Program-made: the position numbers and the translations under genes | Notes under the pieces: generated by a model | Seen by the model: only the letters and a program-made list of their open reading frames with translations | Database searches by the model: none | What the model was told of the DNA's origin: nothing | Shown here: positions 51,263-59,134 of the stretch, piece after piece | Numbering within the stretch: the first letter of the stretch is position 1 | Layout: every line of letters starts with the position of its first letter | Assembly: GCF_000502875.1 (NCBI RefSeq) | Contig: NZ_AYWX01000002.1 | Span: forward strand, 424,690-488,689 | DNA: 64,000 nt | Direction of reading: 5' to 3' | Source: Mesorhizobium sp. L2C084A000 | GTDB lineage: Bacteria; Pseudomonadota; Alphaproteobacteria; Rhizobiales; Rhizobiaceae

Positions 51263-52897
51263 CTAATCCAGCTTGTCCAGCAACGGCTTGAGCCGGTCTC
51301 CATAGCGCTTCCACAGATCGACCGACCCCTGATACATCGGCTGGCGCACCTGTGCGGCTGAAGCCGTGCGAACCGGTCGGTCGGTTTCGTGGAACGATAG
51401 TGCCGCATCGTCCCAAGGCAGGCCGAGATGAGCGATCAATGCCCGCGTCTGTCCGTCCTGGTCGGCGACAAAATCCTCGTAGCGTACATCATGCACGACG
51501 CCCGGCAGCACCGTGTGCCAATGCTTCATGATGTCGGTGTAGAGATTGTGGAAGTCGGCGAGCTCGCCGAGATCGTAGCCATAGCGATGGCTGTCGCCGC
51601 GGAAATGCACCTTGTAGATCGACAGGCAGGTGGCCGCTGCATCGCGCGCGCAGTGGATGATCCTGGCCTTCGGCATCATCATGTGGATGAAGCCGACAAG
51701 CAGGAAGTTGCCTGGCATTTTGTCGGTGACGTGACGCATGTTCGTATAGCGGGCATGCAGCATGTCGAGATAGGCTTGGCCTGCCTCGGCAAAATCCGCA
51801 TCGCCGGTATCCGATACGCCCCATGGGAAGCCACCCGGCATGGTCGCCGGGAACTGCCTGCCGACCGCCTTCTTCAAGATGCTGAGCTCGCCTGCGCCAT
51901 AGACCTGCGGATGGCTGGCAATGATCTGCTCGACCAGCGTCGTGCCCGAACGCGGCATGCCGACGACGAAGATCGGCGTGTCGTCGCTGATTGAGCTGGG
52001 CCTGTGCTTCTCGAAGAAGCCGGCATCGAAGGTGGCCTTCATCGCCTCGAACTCGGCCCGCGTCCTGGCCTGATCGTAGTCGATGCCTTTGCGGCGGATC
52101 GCATTGCCTTCGGCGAAATAGTCGAAGGCCCGGCCATAATCCCTGAGATCGTCATTCGCCTTGCCGAGTCCGAAAGACAGCTGCATGCGTGCCAGGCTGT
52201 CCTGCGGCGCCTTGGCATGCTGGGCCTCCATGCCCCCAAGCTCGCTGTCGCGCTCCTTCTGGCGCTTGACCTGCGTCAGCATCAGCCAGGCTGTGGCCAT
52301 GGCGGGATTGATCGCCAACGCCTGCCGGAACAGGTCGGCCGCCTCGTCAAGCTTGCCCTTTTCCATCAACCCGACGCCGAGCCCGTGCAGCAGGTCGGCA
52401 TCCTTGGGCCGGATCGTCAGCGCTTCGCGGAAGACGGCGAGCGCCTCATCCAGCCGCCCGGCTTCCTGCAGGGTTTCGGCAAGCCCGATGCGGGCGCGCA
52501 CATGAAATGGGTTGCGTGCAACCGTGCCGCGATAAATCTCTTCGGCCTCTTCGAACTGGCCGACCTGCTTCAGCGATGAGCCTAGATTGTCGCGCGCCGC
52601 GAGCTGGTCCGGCCGCAGATCCACCGCCCCGCGGAAGAAATCGATGGCCGCAGCAGGGCGGCCGAGGTCGCGCATCACCGTCCCGAAATTGTTGAGGAAA
52701 TCGGGATTCGTCGGCTGCAGGCTCACCGACCGTTCGATGAGATCCAGCCCTTCTTCGCTGCGCCCGGTCTGGTGCAGCAGCAGTCCCAGGAAATGCGCGG
52801 CGGCGGCGTGCTTGGGCTGACGCGCCAGCACCTGCCGGTAGATCGTCTCAGCCTCTTGCCGGCGCCCGGCCTGATGCAGTTGCAACGCCTGCTGCAC
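51263..52897 (-). CDS. TPR-repeat sulfotransferase
   Basis: 544 residues from the GTG at 52897. The N-terminal part (about 1-240) consists of TPR units (AAHFLGLLLHQTGRSEEGLDLIERSVSL, NLGSSLKQVGQFEEAEEIYR, GLAETLQEAGRLDEALAVFR). The C-terminal domain has FVVGMPRSGTTLVEQIIASH, the 5'-phosphosulfate loop of PAPS-binding sulfotransferases, then IIHCARDAAATCLSIYKVHF for the 3'-phosphate and KMPGNFL. Upstream in frame, INRDQRRAAG and LGLDQYVQQALQ look like the real family N-terminus, but there is no ATG, GTG or TTG before the GTG used here. ATC stands where Met is expected (52979-52981). Substrate unknown. Confidence 0.83.
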   Translation of the reverse strand: MQQALQLHQAGRRQEAETIYRQVLARQPKHAAAAHFLGLLLHQTGRSEEGLDLIERSVSLQPTNPDFLNNFGTVMRDLGRPAAAIDFFRGAVDLRPDQLAARDNLGSSLKQVGQFEEAEEIYRGTVARNPFHVRARIGLAETLQEAGRLDEALAVFREALTIRPKDADLLHGLGVGLMEKGKLDEAADLFRQALAINPAMATAWLMLTQVKRQKERDSELGGMEAQHAKAPQDSLARMQLSFGLGKANDDLRDYGRAFDYFAEGNAIRRKGIDYDQARTRAEFEAMKATFDAGFFEKHRPSSISDDTPIFVVGMPRSGTTLVEQIIASHPQVYGAGELSILKKAVGRQFPATMPGGFPWGVSDTGDADFAEAGQAYLDMLHARYTNMRHVTDKMPGNFLLVGFIHMMMPKARIIHCARDAAATCLSIYKVHFRGDSHRYGYDLGELADFHNLYTDIMKHWHTVLPGVVHDVRYEDFVADQDGQTRALIAHLGLPWDDAALSFHETDRPVRTASAAQVRQPMYQGSVDLWKRYGDRLKPLLDKLD

Positions 52898-53083
52898 ATA
52901 CTGGTCGAGGCCCAGCGGCGGCTGTCCGCCTGCGCCAGACCTGGCTCCCGCACCCGCCGCTCGTCTTTGATCTCTGTTGATGGGAAACCTGCCGTGTTTT
53001 GTCCGCCTGTGGCGATCTAAGCCATCGGCGCCGCAGGTTCAAGGCTTCGCCTGCTGTCTCGTCCTTTCGTCGGTGCGGAAAGA

Positions 53084-53278
53084 TCAAATCAGGCGATTGG
53101 TCTCGGCAACCTGCCTGGCACGCCGGACCGTTCCATCGGTGTCGGCGATCCTTCGCTTTGCCGCCTCGTCACTTCTGACAGTCAGCCGCGGCGACAGGAC
53201 AACCATCGGCTTTGCCATTACCGGCTTTGCGACCGGCGTGATCGTTACGGGGGTGCCTATTGGCGTCTTTACGGACAT
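53084..53278 (-). CDS. Small protein, unknown
   Basis: 64 residues from the ATG at 53278, with AAGGAGACCTC upstream (a GTG at 53281 is the alternative). It starts MSVKTPIGTPVTITPVAKPV and ends RRARQVAETNRLI, with a proline/valine-rich first half and a basic helix at the end. No domain known. Good ribosome-binding site and complete small ORF are the support. Overlapping frames on the plus strand (52977-53390) look non-coding. Confidence 0.5.
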   Translation of the reverse strand: MSVKTPIGTPVTITPVAKPVMAKPMVVLSPRLTVRSDEAAKRRIADTDGTVRRARQVAETNRLI

Positions 53279-53609
53279 CACGAGGTCTCCTTCTTCAATT
53301 CACAAGAAAAATGAAAATACCGGGAGAATTATTCCCGCTAAGCTTCAAACAGTTTTTGAATTGTATGAATTTGTATCATCATTTTTCTGATAGTTACAGC
53401 GCGCAATTTTTTGAATGAAACCCAATTTTATTTTAAAACGCCTTGATTAAATTACAACAAAGGCCTATTTGTACAGGATCGCTTTGGGCCAGAATTGGCA
53501 TCTCGCGGCGTCAGAGGTTCTCGACCCGCCAATCTCATTCCAAATCATCGATACGGGGCGCGCGGCATATTCGCTCCGCGCGACCATTCTCATTCTTCGA
53601 AAGACCGAC
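53279..53609 (+). other. AT-rich leader and promoter region of the first cold-shock gene
   Basis: About 330 bases, markedly AT-rich at 53330-53460 (TTTTATTTTAAAACG) in an otherwise GC-rich window, without a gene. A long AT-rich 5' region is typical of cold-inducible csp promoters and leaders. I see no clear -35/-10 pair, and the reading frame that opens at 53469 lacks a plausible start. Confidence 0.5.
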
Positions 53610-53816
53610 ATGAACACCGGAACCGTGAAGTTCTACAATGGCCAGAAGGGCTTCGGCTTCATTCAGCCGACCGATGGCGGCAAGGACGTCTTTGTCCATG
53701 TCAGCGCACTGGAGCGCGCCGGCTTCCCCGGCCTCGCCGAAGGCCAGAAGCTGCAGTTCGAGTTGGAGCGTGACACCAAGGGCCGCGAGTCGGCCGCCAA
53801 TTTGCAATTGATCTGA
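53610..53816 (+). CDS. Cold-shock domain protein
   Basis: 68 residues from the ATG at 53610 (NTGTVKFYNGQKGFGFIQPT). The RNP1 motif KGFGFI and RNP2 motif VFVHVSAL are intact, so it is a single-domain OB-fold nucleic-acid binding protein of the CspA family. Longer than the E. coli protein only by sequence detail. Own terminator at 53904-53926. First of three csp genes within 5 kb. I give no gene symbol because the paralogue order is unclear. Confidence 0.93.
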   Translation: MNTGTVKFYNGQKGFGFIQPTDGGKDVFVHVSALERAGFPGLAEGQKLQFELERDTKGRESAANLQLI

Positions 53817-53903
53817 TCCGGCCGAATTCGATGAACGCTGACCACGGATGTACTGGCAGCTCTCGAAAGCGGCTTATTTCCAGCGACTGCCGGAAATAGG
53901 AAC

Positions 53904-53926
53904 GCGGGGCTCGTCCCCGCTTTTTT
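53904..53926 (+). terminator. Terminator after the first cold-shock gene
   Basis: GCGGGG (53904-53909), CTCGT loop, CCCCGC (53915-53920), then TTTTTTG. A second weaker stem, TATTTCC..GGAAATA, lies directly before it. Confidence 0.9.
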
Positions 53927-53960
53927 GTTTTCAGGACCGCTGCTTTGCATAGGTAAGACA

Positions 53961-54230
53961 ATGCCGGACCGCACCACCCACTCCATCGCGCACTTCACCG
54001 CACCTTTCGTGCTCGGCGGACTGGAAGGGCAGCTGCCGGCCGGCGACTACGACATCGACCACGACGAAGAGCTGATCGAGGGCATGTCGCGGCTTGCCTG
54101 GCGCCGCGTCGCCACTTTCATCCATCTGCCGGCAAGGGCAGCGAAAAACCCGCCCACCAGCCAGCTTGTCGCCATCGATTACCTCGAACTCGAAACAGCG
54201 CTGAAGCGCGACAGGGAGAATGCAGCATGA
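53961..54230 (+). CDS. Conserved small protein, unknown
   Basis: 89 residues, ATG at 53961 after AGGTAAGAC. PDRTTHSIAHFTAPFVLGGL, EGQLPAGDYDIDHDEELIEG and MSRLAWRRVATFIHLPARAA are followed by a helical end (LVAIDYLELETALKRDRENA). It looks like a compact domain and I recall similar short proteins in Rhizobiales, without a name. Its stop overlaps the next start (ATGA, 54227-54230), so the two are translationally coupled. Confidence 0.65.
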   Translation: MPDRTTHSIAHFTAPFVLGGLEGQLPAGDYDIDHDEELIEGMSRLAWRRVATFIHLPARAAKNPPTSQLVAIDYLELETALKRDRENAA

Positions 54231-54508
54231 TCCGTTTCCAGCAGAATGCGCGCCCGCGCACCGACACGCCCGCGCACCAGTTTTCGATCGGTCAGACCGT
54301 GCGCATGAAGAGCCGCACCGGCCTCGTCCAGAAGACCGCCGAACTGTTCCAGATCAAGAGCAGGCTGCCGGTCAAGGATGGTTCGCCGCAATACCGCATC
54401 CGCAGCGAGCAGGAGACCTATGAGCGGGTCACCACCGAAGACAATCTCGAACCGGCAGATCCGGTTGTTGCCGGCAACCCCGTTGTTGCCAGCAACCCGC
54501 TCATCTGA
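54227..54508 (+). CDS. Small protein, SH3-like or cold-adaptation-type, unknown
   Basis: 93 residues, coupled to the preceding gene (ATGA). QFSIGQTVRMKSRTGLVQKT, AELFQIKSRLPVKDGSPQYR and IRSEQETYERVTTEDNLEP suggest a small SH3-like beta-barrel with basic faces, possibly nucleic-acid binding. It ends in a short repeat, PVVAGNPVVASNPLI. No family recalled by name. It is probably part of the same transcript as the next short gene. Confidence 0.65.
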   Translation: MIRFQQNARPRTDTPAHQFSIGQTVRMKSRTGLVQKTAELFQIKSRLPVKDGSPQYRIRSEQETYERVTTEDNLEPADPVVAGNPVVASNPLI

Positions 54509-54547
54509 GACCTCACCGCCAAGCCAACACTGAAGTAGGAGCACGAC

Positions 54548-54685
54548 ATGTCCAAAGGTCAACAGCGAAGCAACCGCGAGACACGCAAGCCGAAGAAGGA
54601 CAAGGTCGTGGCAAAGCCCGCCTCCCCGTTCGGCTCCTCGGTCAAGCAGGCGGAGAGCAACCTGAAGCCGAAGTCGAAGGGCTGA
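54548..54685 (+). CDS. 45-residue highly basic protein
   Basis: ATG at 54548 with AGGAGCACGAC upstream. The product reads SKGQQRSNRETRKPKKDKVV, then AKPASPFGSSVKQAESNLKP and KSKG to a stop at 54685. About a third of the residues are Lys or Arg, and there are no hydrophobic helices. It is probably a small RNA-binding or ribosome-associated protein. This ORF was too short for the usual cut-offs but has a good ribosome-binding site and looks like a known Rhizobiales type. Confidence 0.7.
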   Translation: MSKGQQRSNRETRKPKKDKVVAKPASPFGSSVKQAESNLKPKSKG

Positions 54686-54784
54686 CAAACTGGAGGGCGC
54701 GCCTCGTGCGTCCTCTCCGTCGTCCCTCTGTGGGGGACGAATTGACTGAACAGGCCCGCGCAATGCTCTGCCACGGAGGCGCGC

Positions 54785-55003
54785 TTGAATTTCGTCATCG
54801 AGTTCTACCGGTCGCGCGACGCCGACGAAGCCACTCTCGACAAGGTATCACTGGAGGCGCCGAACCTGCGCGCCGCGCTGCAGGGCGCCACCGCGCTGTT
54901 CCACACGCTGGCCATGCCGCAAATCCCCGATCGCCTGCGCATTTGTGACGACACCGGCAGCGAGCTTTACGCCGGCCCGGCCGACGGGGCGTATCCGGTT
55001 TAG
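54785..55003 (+). CDS. Small protein, unknown
   Basis: 72 residues from the TTG at 54785, chosen for the GGAGGCGCGC directly before it. NFVIEFYRSRDADEATLDKV, SLEAPNLRAALQGATALFHT and RICDDTGSELYAGPADGAYP. It is a neat alpha/beta fold of the kind often found in rhizobial stress clusters, and I know no function. Last of four very short genes after the first cold-shock gene. Confidence 0.65.
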   Translation: MNFVIEFYRSRDADEATLDKVSLEAPNLRAALQGATALFHTLAMPQIPDRLRICDDTGSELYAGPADGAYPV

Positions 55004-55184
55004 AGCAGCGGTGCTGCCCAACGACTCCATTAAAGTTCACGTAAGATCGAGGCCCTAAGATCCGCCTGAACCGGGCCGCTGCCGCGATTGGTGGCCGAGA
55101 CGTTGCGGGCGACCACCCACGATCGCCGCTCATACCAGAAGGCAGGAGGCGCATGGACAGGTCGCGCATCATCGTGACGGCGGG

Positions 55185-56705
55185 GTGTTGGCCATGCTGG
55201 GCGCCATCGTGCCAATCGCGGCTATGTTTCATCTCGCTTGGATTCAGGCCGTCCAAAAGGAACATGAGCGGCTGCAGCTGTTCGCCAGCCGCGCCATCGC
55301 CAGGGCCGACATCTCGCTCAAGGATGCCACCGCCGCTTTGCGGCAGATCGACCAGTTCACCGGCATCCGCTGTTCGGCGGACCATATAGCCCGCATGCGG
55401 CAACTCACCATCAACACGCGCCCGATCGAAGAAATGGGCTATTTCGAAAACGGCCTGCTTAAATGCTCTTCCTGGGGATCGACCGAAGCGCGCGTTGCGC
55501 AATCCACCCCTGACTTCACCACCAGGGACGGCATTGCCGTCACCGCCCGCATGCAGCCGGTGATGAGCGAGGACCATTTTCTGATGGCGCTGCGATACAG
55601 GGATCACAACGTCCTTGTCGATCCGGTACGCTTTGTCGACGTCATCGTCGATCCCGGTGTCCAGCTCGCCTTGACGACGCAAACGGGCATCCTGCTTGGA
55701 GCACTAAACGGCCCTGATCCCGCCCGCGTCGAGAAGATCATCGCCGGCCCCAGCAAAGGCATCGATGACGATCTCCTGTTTGCCACGGCGCGCGGGACGG
55801 ACTGGATCGCTGTCGCCACCGAACCGACAAGCCAGATCCTGGGCAGCGTTCGCCAGCAGCAATTTCTGCTGCTCCCGCTCGGCGCCTTCATGGCCGCCTT
55901 CATCATCGGCATGGTTGTGTGGCTGTCGCGAAGGCGGCTTTCGCCCTTGGGAGAATTGCAGATCGCCGTACGCAAGCGCGAATTCATCGTCCACTATCAG
56001 CCGATCGTCGAACTCAGGACCGGCAATTGCATCGGGGCGGAAGCGCTGGTGCGCTGGAAGCGGCCGAACGGTTCCCTGGTCCGGCCCGATCTCTTCATTC
56101 CGCTGGCGGAAGAGAGCGGCCTGATCACGGCGATCACCGATCAGGTCATCGCGATGGTTGTGTTCGACCTGAACAGGCTTCTGGTCGCCGACCGCTCGCT
56201 TCACATCGCCATCAATCTCAGCGCAACCGATGTCGGCACCGCGCGGGTCCTGCCTATCATCGAAAACGCGTTGCAGCACACCGGGATCCGGCCCCAGCAA
56301 ATCTGGCTCGAGGCGACAGAGCGAGGTTTCGTCGATATCAACTCGGCCCGCTCGACGCTCGTTCGTGCCCGCGAACTTGGCCACGCAGTGGCAATCGACG
56401 ACTTCGGCACCGGCTATTCCAGCCTGTCCTATCTCGAGGGGCTGCCGCTCGATGCGCTCAAGATCGACAAATCGTTCATCGATACGATCAGCACGAATTC
56501 CGCCACCAGTTCCGTCACCCCGCATATCATCGACATGGCCAAGACATTAAAGCTGAAGATCGTTGCCGAGGGCGTGGAAACGCAGGCGCAAGCCGACTAC
56601 CTCGCGGCGCGCGACGTCGACTACGCCCAGGGCTGGCTTTTCGCCAGACCCATGCCCGCGTCCGAGTTCATCGCCTACTGTCGCCAGGTGAAGCCGACGG
56701 CTTGA
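55185..56705 (+). CDS. EAL-domain cyclic-di-GMP phosphodiesterase with CSS-type sensor; 5' end frameshifted
   Basis: 506 residues from a GTG at 55185. The natural start looks to be the ATG at 55153, which has AGGAGG in front and encodes MDRSRIIVTAG. One base is missing in the GCGGGGTG run near 55181-55186, after which VLAMLGAIVPIAAMFHLAWI continues in the other frame. The periplasmic CSS-like sensor (residues about 25-225, with CSADH and LLKCSSWGS) is closed by the membrane helix LLLPLGAFMAAFIIGMVVWL. The EAL domain has EALVRW near residue 286, NLSATD, EATERG, DDFGTGYSSLS and EGVET, all intact, so active hydrolysis of c-di-GMP is expected. The frameshift may be real, a sequencing error, or tolerated by the GTG start. 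Confidence 0.85.
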   Translation: MLAMLGAIVPIAAMFHLAWIQAVQKEHERLQLFASRAIARADISLKDATAALRQIDQFTGIRCSADHIARMRQLTINTRPIEEMGYFENGLLKCSSWGSTEARVAQSTPDFTTRDGIAVTARMQPVMSEDHFLMALRYRDHNVLVDPVRFVDVIVDPGVQLALTTQTGILLGALNGPDPARVEKIIAGPSKGIDDDLLFATARGTDWIAVATEPTSQILGSVRQQQFLLLPLGAFMAAFIIGMVVWLSRRRLSPLGELQIAVRKREFIVHYQPIVELRTGNCIGAEALVRWKRPNGSLVRPDLFIPLAEESGLITAITDQVIAMVVFDLNRLLVADRSLHIAINLSATDVGTARVLPIIENALQHTGIRPQQIWLEATERGFVDINSARSTLVRARELGHAVAIDDFGTGYSSLSYLEGLPLDALKIDKSFIDTISTNSATSSVTPHIIDMAKTLKLKIVAEGVETQAQADYLAARDVDYAQGWLFARPMPASEFIAYCRQVKPTA

Positions 56706-56736
56706 CGCCTGTCGTCCTCAACAAGGCGCATCGTTC

Positions 56737-57153
56737 TCAGCACGGCCCGTCGCCAACGACGCGATAGTCCGCGGCGCGGGCTTCGCAGGAATTGGGGAAG
56801 GTGCGCATCTCGCCATGACGGCGGCCGCAGACCGGAGCATATTCGCGGGTGCAGAACGTCTGCTCTTCACCGCCACCGCCACCGCCACCGCCGCCGTCGC
56901 GGCACGGGCCGTCGCGCACGATGCGGTAGCCGGCCCGGTCGGCAAGACAGGCATTGGCGAAGGTCTGGCGGTCGCCGCCGCGGCGGGCACAGACCGGCTC
57001 GTACTGCTTGCTGCAATATTGCGGTTCGGGCCGTGGCGGACGCGGGCGCGGCCCTGGTCCCTCATCGACGACGACGGTGCAGGCGGCAAGAATTGCCGAC
57101 AGCAACAGGATGGCAAAACCCTGCCGCGAAAAGATTGCCGCCAGAAATTTCAT
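56737..57153 (-). CDS. Lipoprotein with two Kazal-type protease-inhibitor domains
   Basis: 138 residues. N-terminal signal with lipobox LSAILAACTVV. Two Kazal-like repeats, CSKQYEPVCARRGGDRQTFANACLADRAGYRIVRDGPC and CTREYAPVCGRRHGEMRTFPNSCEARAADYRVVGDGPC (described here in pieces: PVC, TF.N.C, and final GPC), are separated by a run of nine glycines. Kazal domains inhibit serine proteases, here probably at the outer membrane or in the periplasm. The Gly linker is unusual. Convergent with the EAL protein gene. Confidence 0.85.
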   Translation of the reverse strand: MKFLAAIFSRQGFAILLLSAILAACTVVVDEGPGPRPRPPRPEPQYCSKQYEPVCARRGGDRQTFANACLADRAGYRIVRDGPCRDGGGGGGGGGEEQTFCTREYAPVCGRRHGEMRTFPNSCEARAADYRVVGDGPC

Positions 57154-57649
57154 GATGATCTCCCACGATCGCGTCCCCGGTTATCGATCCTCGCCATTCC
57201 CTTGCCAAATGCAACCCCCCGTTTGGGCCCCGCAACGACGACGGCGCCTGGCCCGCAAGGGGGGGGGTAGCGCGCCGCCGATGTCTGGCCCATTCGTGGG
57301 CTGGCTTTGGCCGAAGACCCGACCGGCAAGCAAGCCTATGCCGAGCCCATCGATGCCCAAGTCAGTCGATCCTTGCGTCGGGATGCGCCCAGTGTGGCGG
57401 CCCGCGGCGGTATCTTGCAACCATCACGTTTCCGTGCGATAAATTCCGTGTTCGGGCATTTGCGACCCGGAGAGCGGAACGTTTTGGACGACCTTTCCCC
57501 GATACTGTGAATCTCTGACGGCCCCGTTTTCGGCGGGGGGTTTGACCATGCGCCAATGCATGACTGCCGAAGCAACCACCGGGAACTGCCCTTTGCGCCA
57601 GGCGGCGGGCGGGACCACCAAAGACTGAACGGGTGAAGGAGTTTCCCCA
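57154..57649 (+). other. Gene-free spacer and long leader of the second cold-shock gene
   Basis: About 496 bases without a supported gene. The frames here are shadows. It contains, at 57442-57490, the hairpin motif shared with the third csp leader (AAATTCCGTGTTCGGGCATT, then TGCGACCCGGAGAGCGGAAC), about 160 bases before the start of csp2. A GC-rich run of G residues lies at 57260-57268. Confidence 0.5.
57442..57490 (+). promoter_or_regulatory. Conserved csp leader hairpin, copy 1
   Basis: TTCC..GGAA outer and CGGG-CATTTGCGA-CCCG inner pairs with the shared loop word CATTTGC. The same arrangement is found at 58126-58170 before the third csp gene. Could be a cold-sensing RNA element of these genes. 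Confidence 0.5.
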
Positions 57650-57862
57650 ATGGCCCAGACCGGCACCGTTAAATTCTTCAACGCGACCAAAGGCTTCGGT
57701 TTCATCACGCCCGATGGTGGCGCCAAGGATGTGTTCGTCCATATCTCCGCGATCGAAGCCTCCGGCTTGCGCACGCTCGTCGACGGCCAGAAGGTCACCT
57801 TCGACGTCGAGCCGGACCGCATGGGCAAGGGCCCCAAGGCCGTCAACCTCCGCGCAGCCTGA
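57650..57862 (+). CDS. Cold-shock domain protein, second copy
   Basis: 70 residues, ATG at 57650 after [29 protein letters not shown] carries RNP1 (KGFGFI), and [20 protein letters not shown] carries RNP2. [18 protein letters not shown] is its C-terminal end. CspA-type RNA chaperone. It has a terminator at 57947-57975. Very similar to the third copy (both end GKGPKAVNL), likely by tandem duplication. Confidence 0.93.
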   Translation: MAQTGTVKFFNATKGFGFITPDGGAKDVFVHISAIEASGLRTLVDGQKVTFDVEPDRMGKGPKAVNLRAA

Positions 57863-57946
57863 GCCATCGGCGCGCCGCATGTCACTCGGACGTGCGACGG
57901 AGGCTCCATGCCTGCACCTGGCCTGGAGAGGGATCTGAATTTTGGA

Positions 57947-57975
57947 AAGGCGCGGCGATCTTCGTCGCGCCTTTT
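57947..57975 (+). terminator. Terminator after the second cold-shock gene
   Basis: AAGGCGCGGCGA pairs with TCGTCGCGCCTT around a short loop, followed by TTCC. It lies about 85 bases after the stop. Confidence 0.75.
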
Positions 57976-58125
57976 CCTTATCGAAGGCGCGGGCCGGTGA
58001 TGTCGCCCAAGCCGCCAGGTTCTGGGCAACGACTTGCATAAAAACAAAGACCCAAAGCGCGCCGCAACGTGCTTTAGACGCCCGCAAAACTTTCCCTTGC
58101 CGATGACGCTAAAATAAAGGACAAA

Positions 58126-58170
58126 TTTCCACTCGGGCATTTGCCGGCCCGAGACTGGAGTTTATGGGAC
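58126..58170 (+). promoter_or_regulatory. Conserved csp leader hairpin, copy 2
   Basis: AAATTTCCACTCGGGCATTT, GCCGGCCCGAGACTGG: stem CTCGGG/CCCGAG with the same CATTTGC loop word as the element at 57442-57490. It lies immediately before the ribosome-binding site AAAGGAGC of the third csp gene. Confidence 0.55.
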
Positions 58171-58183
58171 AAAGGAGCTTCCC

Positions 58184-58396
58184 ATGCCGCAGACCGGCAC
58201 CGTCAAATTCTTCAACCATGCCAAGGGCTTCGGCTTCATCACGCCCGATGATGGAGCGAAGGATGTTTTCGTCCATATTTCAGCCGTGCAGGCGTCCGGT
58301 CTTCCCGGTCTCGAGGATGGCCAGAAAGTGTCGTTCGACACCGAGCCGGACAAGCGCGGCAAGGGTCCCAAGGCCGTCAACCTGTCGGTCGGCTGA
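58184..58396 (+). CDS. Cold-shock domain protein, third copy
   Basis: 70 residues, ATG at 58184 with AAAGGAGCTTCCC upstream. [20 protein letters not shown] with RNP1 [26 protein letters not shown] with RNP2. It closely follows the second copy in sequence and shares with it a leader hairpin. Single-stranded nucleic acid-binding RNA chaperone. Confidence 0.93.
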   Translation: MPQTGTVKFFNHAKGFGFITPDDGAKDVFVHISAVQASGLPGLEDGQKVSFDTEPDKRGKGPKAVNLSVG

Positions 58397-58579
58397 GCCG
58401 GCTTCAAACCGGCGATCCCAGGCAGATCGCTCCCTTGAGAGCCTATGATTTTTGACGTCTGTTTTGAATAGACACGTAAAAATCCGTTCAGCCCCCGTTC
58501 AGCCACGGTCGCATATTAGTCTTCGGTAAAGCCGGACCGCATCCCCGAAACTACACGGGCCGGCACGAAGGAGATCGAC

Positions 58580-59008
58580 ATGAACCGAATTTTCAAAACC
58601 GCCGTCCTGGCCGCTGCCGTGGTCGCTACCACGCTCACGGCCTTGCCCGCCGCCAATGCGCGCGACTGGCGCCGTCATCATGGCCATCATGGCAACGGCG
58701 ATGCCATTGCCGCCGGCGTGCTCGGCCTCGCGGCCGGCGCGCTGATCGGTGGTGCATTGGCCAATGACCGGCCGCCGCCCGGCGCTGACCGCTACTACGA
58801 TGACGGTTACGATCGTGACGTGGTGATACGCCCGGCCCCGGTGCGCCGCTACTATGCGGAGCCGCGAGTGGTCTACGCCGATCGTTATGCCGAGCCATGG
58901 ACGCGTGACTGGTACGAATACTGCTCGGACCGCTACCGCAGCTTCAATTCCCGTACCGGCACGTTCACCGGCAATGACGGCGAACAGCATTTCTGCACTG
59001 CCAACTAA
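58580..59008 (+). CDS. BA14K family protein
   Basis: 142 residues, ATG at 58580 with AAGGAGATCGAC upstream. Signal peptide IFKTAVLAAAVVATTLTALPAANA. DAIAAGVLGLAAGALIGGAL is a glycine-zipper-like hydrophobic segment. The C-terminus SRDRY-like word reads WYEYCSDRYRSFNSRTGTFTG-NDGEQHFC, the BA14K signature with two cysteines (first described as a Brucella immunoreactive 14 kDa protein with lectin-like properties). Envelope protein. Own terminator at 59036. Confidence 0.92.
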   Translation: MNRIFKTAVLAAAVVATTLTALPAANARDWRRHHGHHGNGDAIAAGVLGLAAGALIGGALANDRPPPGADRYYDDGYDRDVVIRPAPVRRYYAEPRVVYADRYAEPWTRDWYEYCSDRYRSFNSRTGTFTGNDGEQHFCTAN

Positions 59009-59035
59009 ACCAAGGGCTTCCCTGCCCCAAAACAG

Positions 59036-59067
59036 AAAAGCGCTGACCGCAAGGCCAGCGCTTTTTT
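59036..59067 (+). terminator. Terminator after the BA14K gene
   Basis: AAAAGCGCTG, ten-base loop, CAGCGCTTTTTT: stem GCGCTG/CAGCGC (59040-59045 / 59056-59061) extended by A-T pairs, with a six-T run. Confidence 0.92.
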
Positions 59068-59134
59068 GTTGTGGTCCCTACAATGTCAACGGTCGCTTGA
59101 GGCTGATGAAAACAGCTACGGTTCCGAGCCTGGT

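Noticed and set aside
52977..53390. 137-residue plus-strand frame before the first cold-shock gene
   Set aside because: No start context or family features; overlaps a better supported small minus-strand gene and an AT-rich leader.
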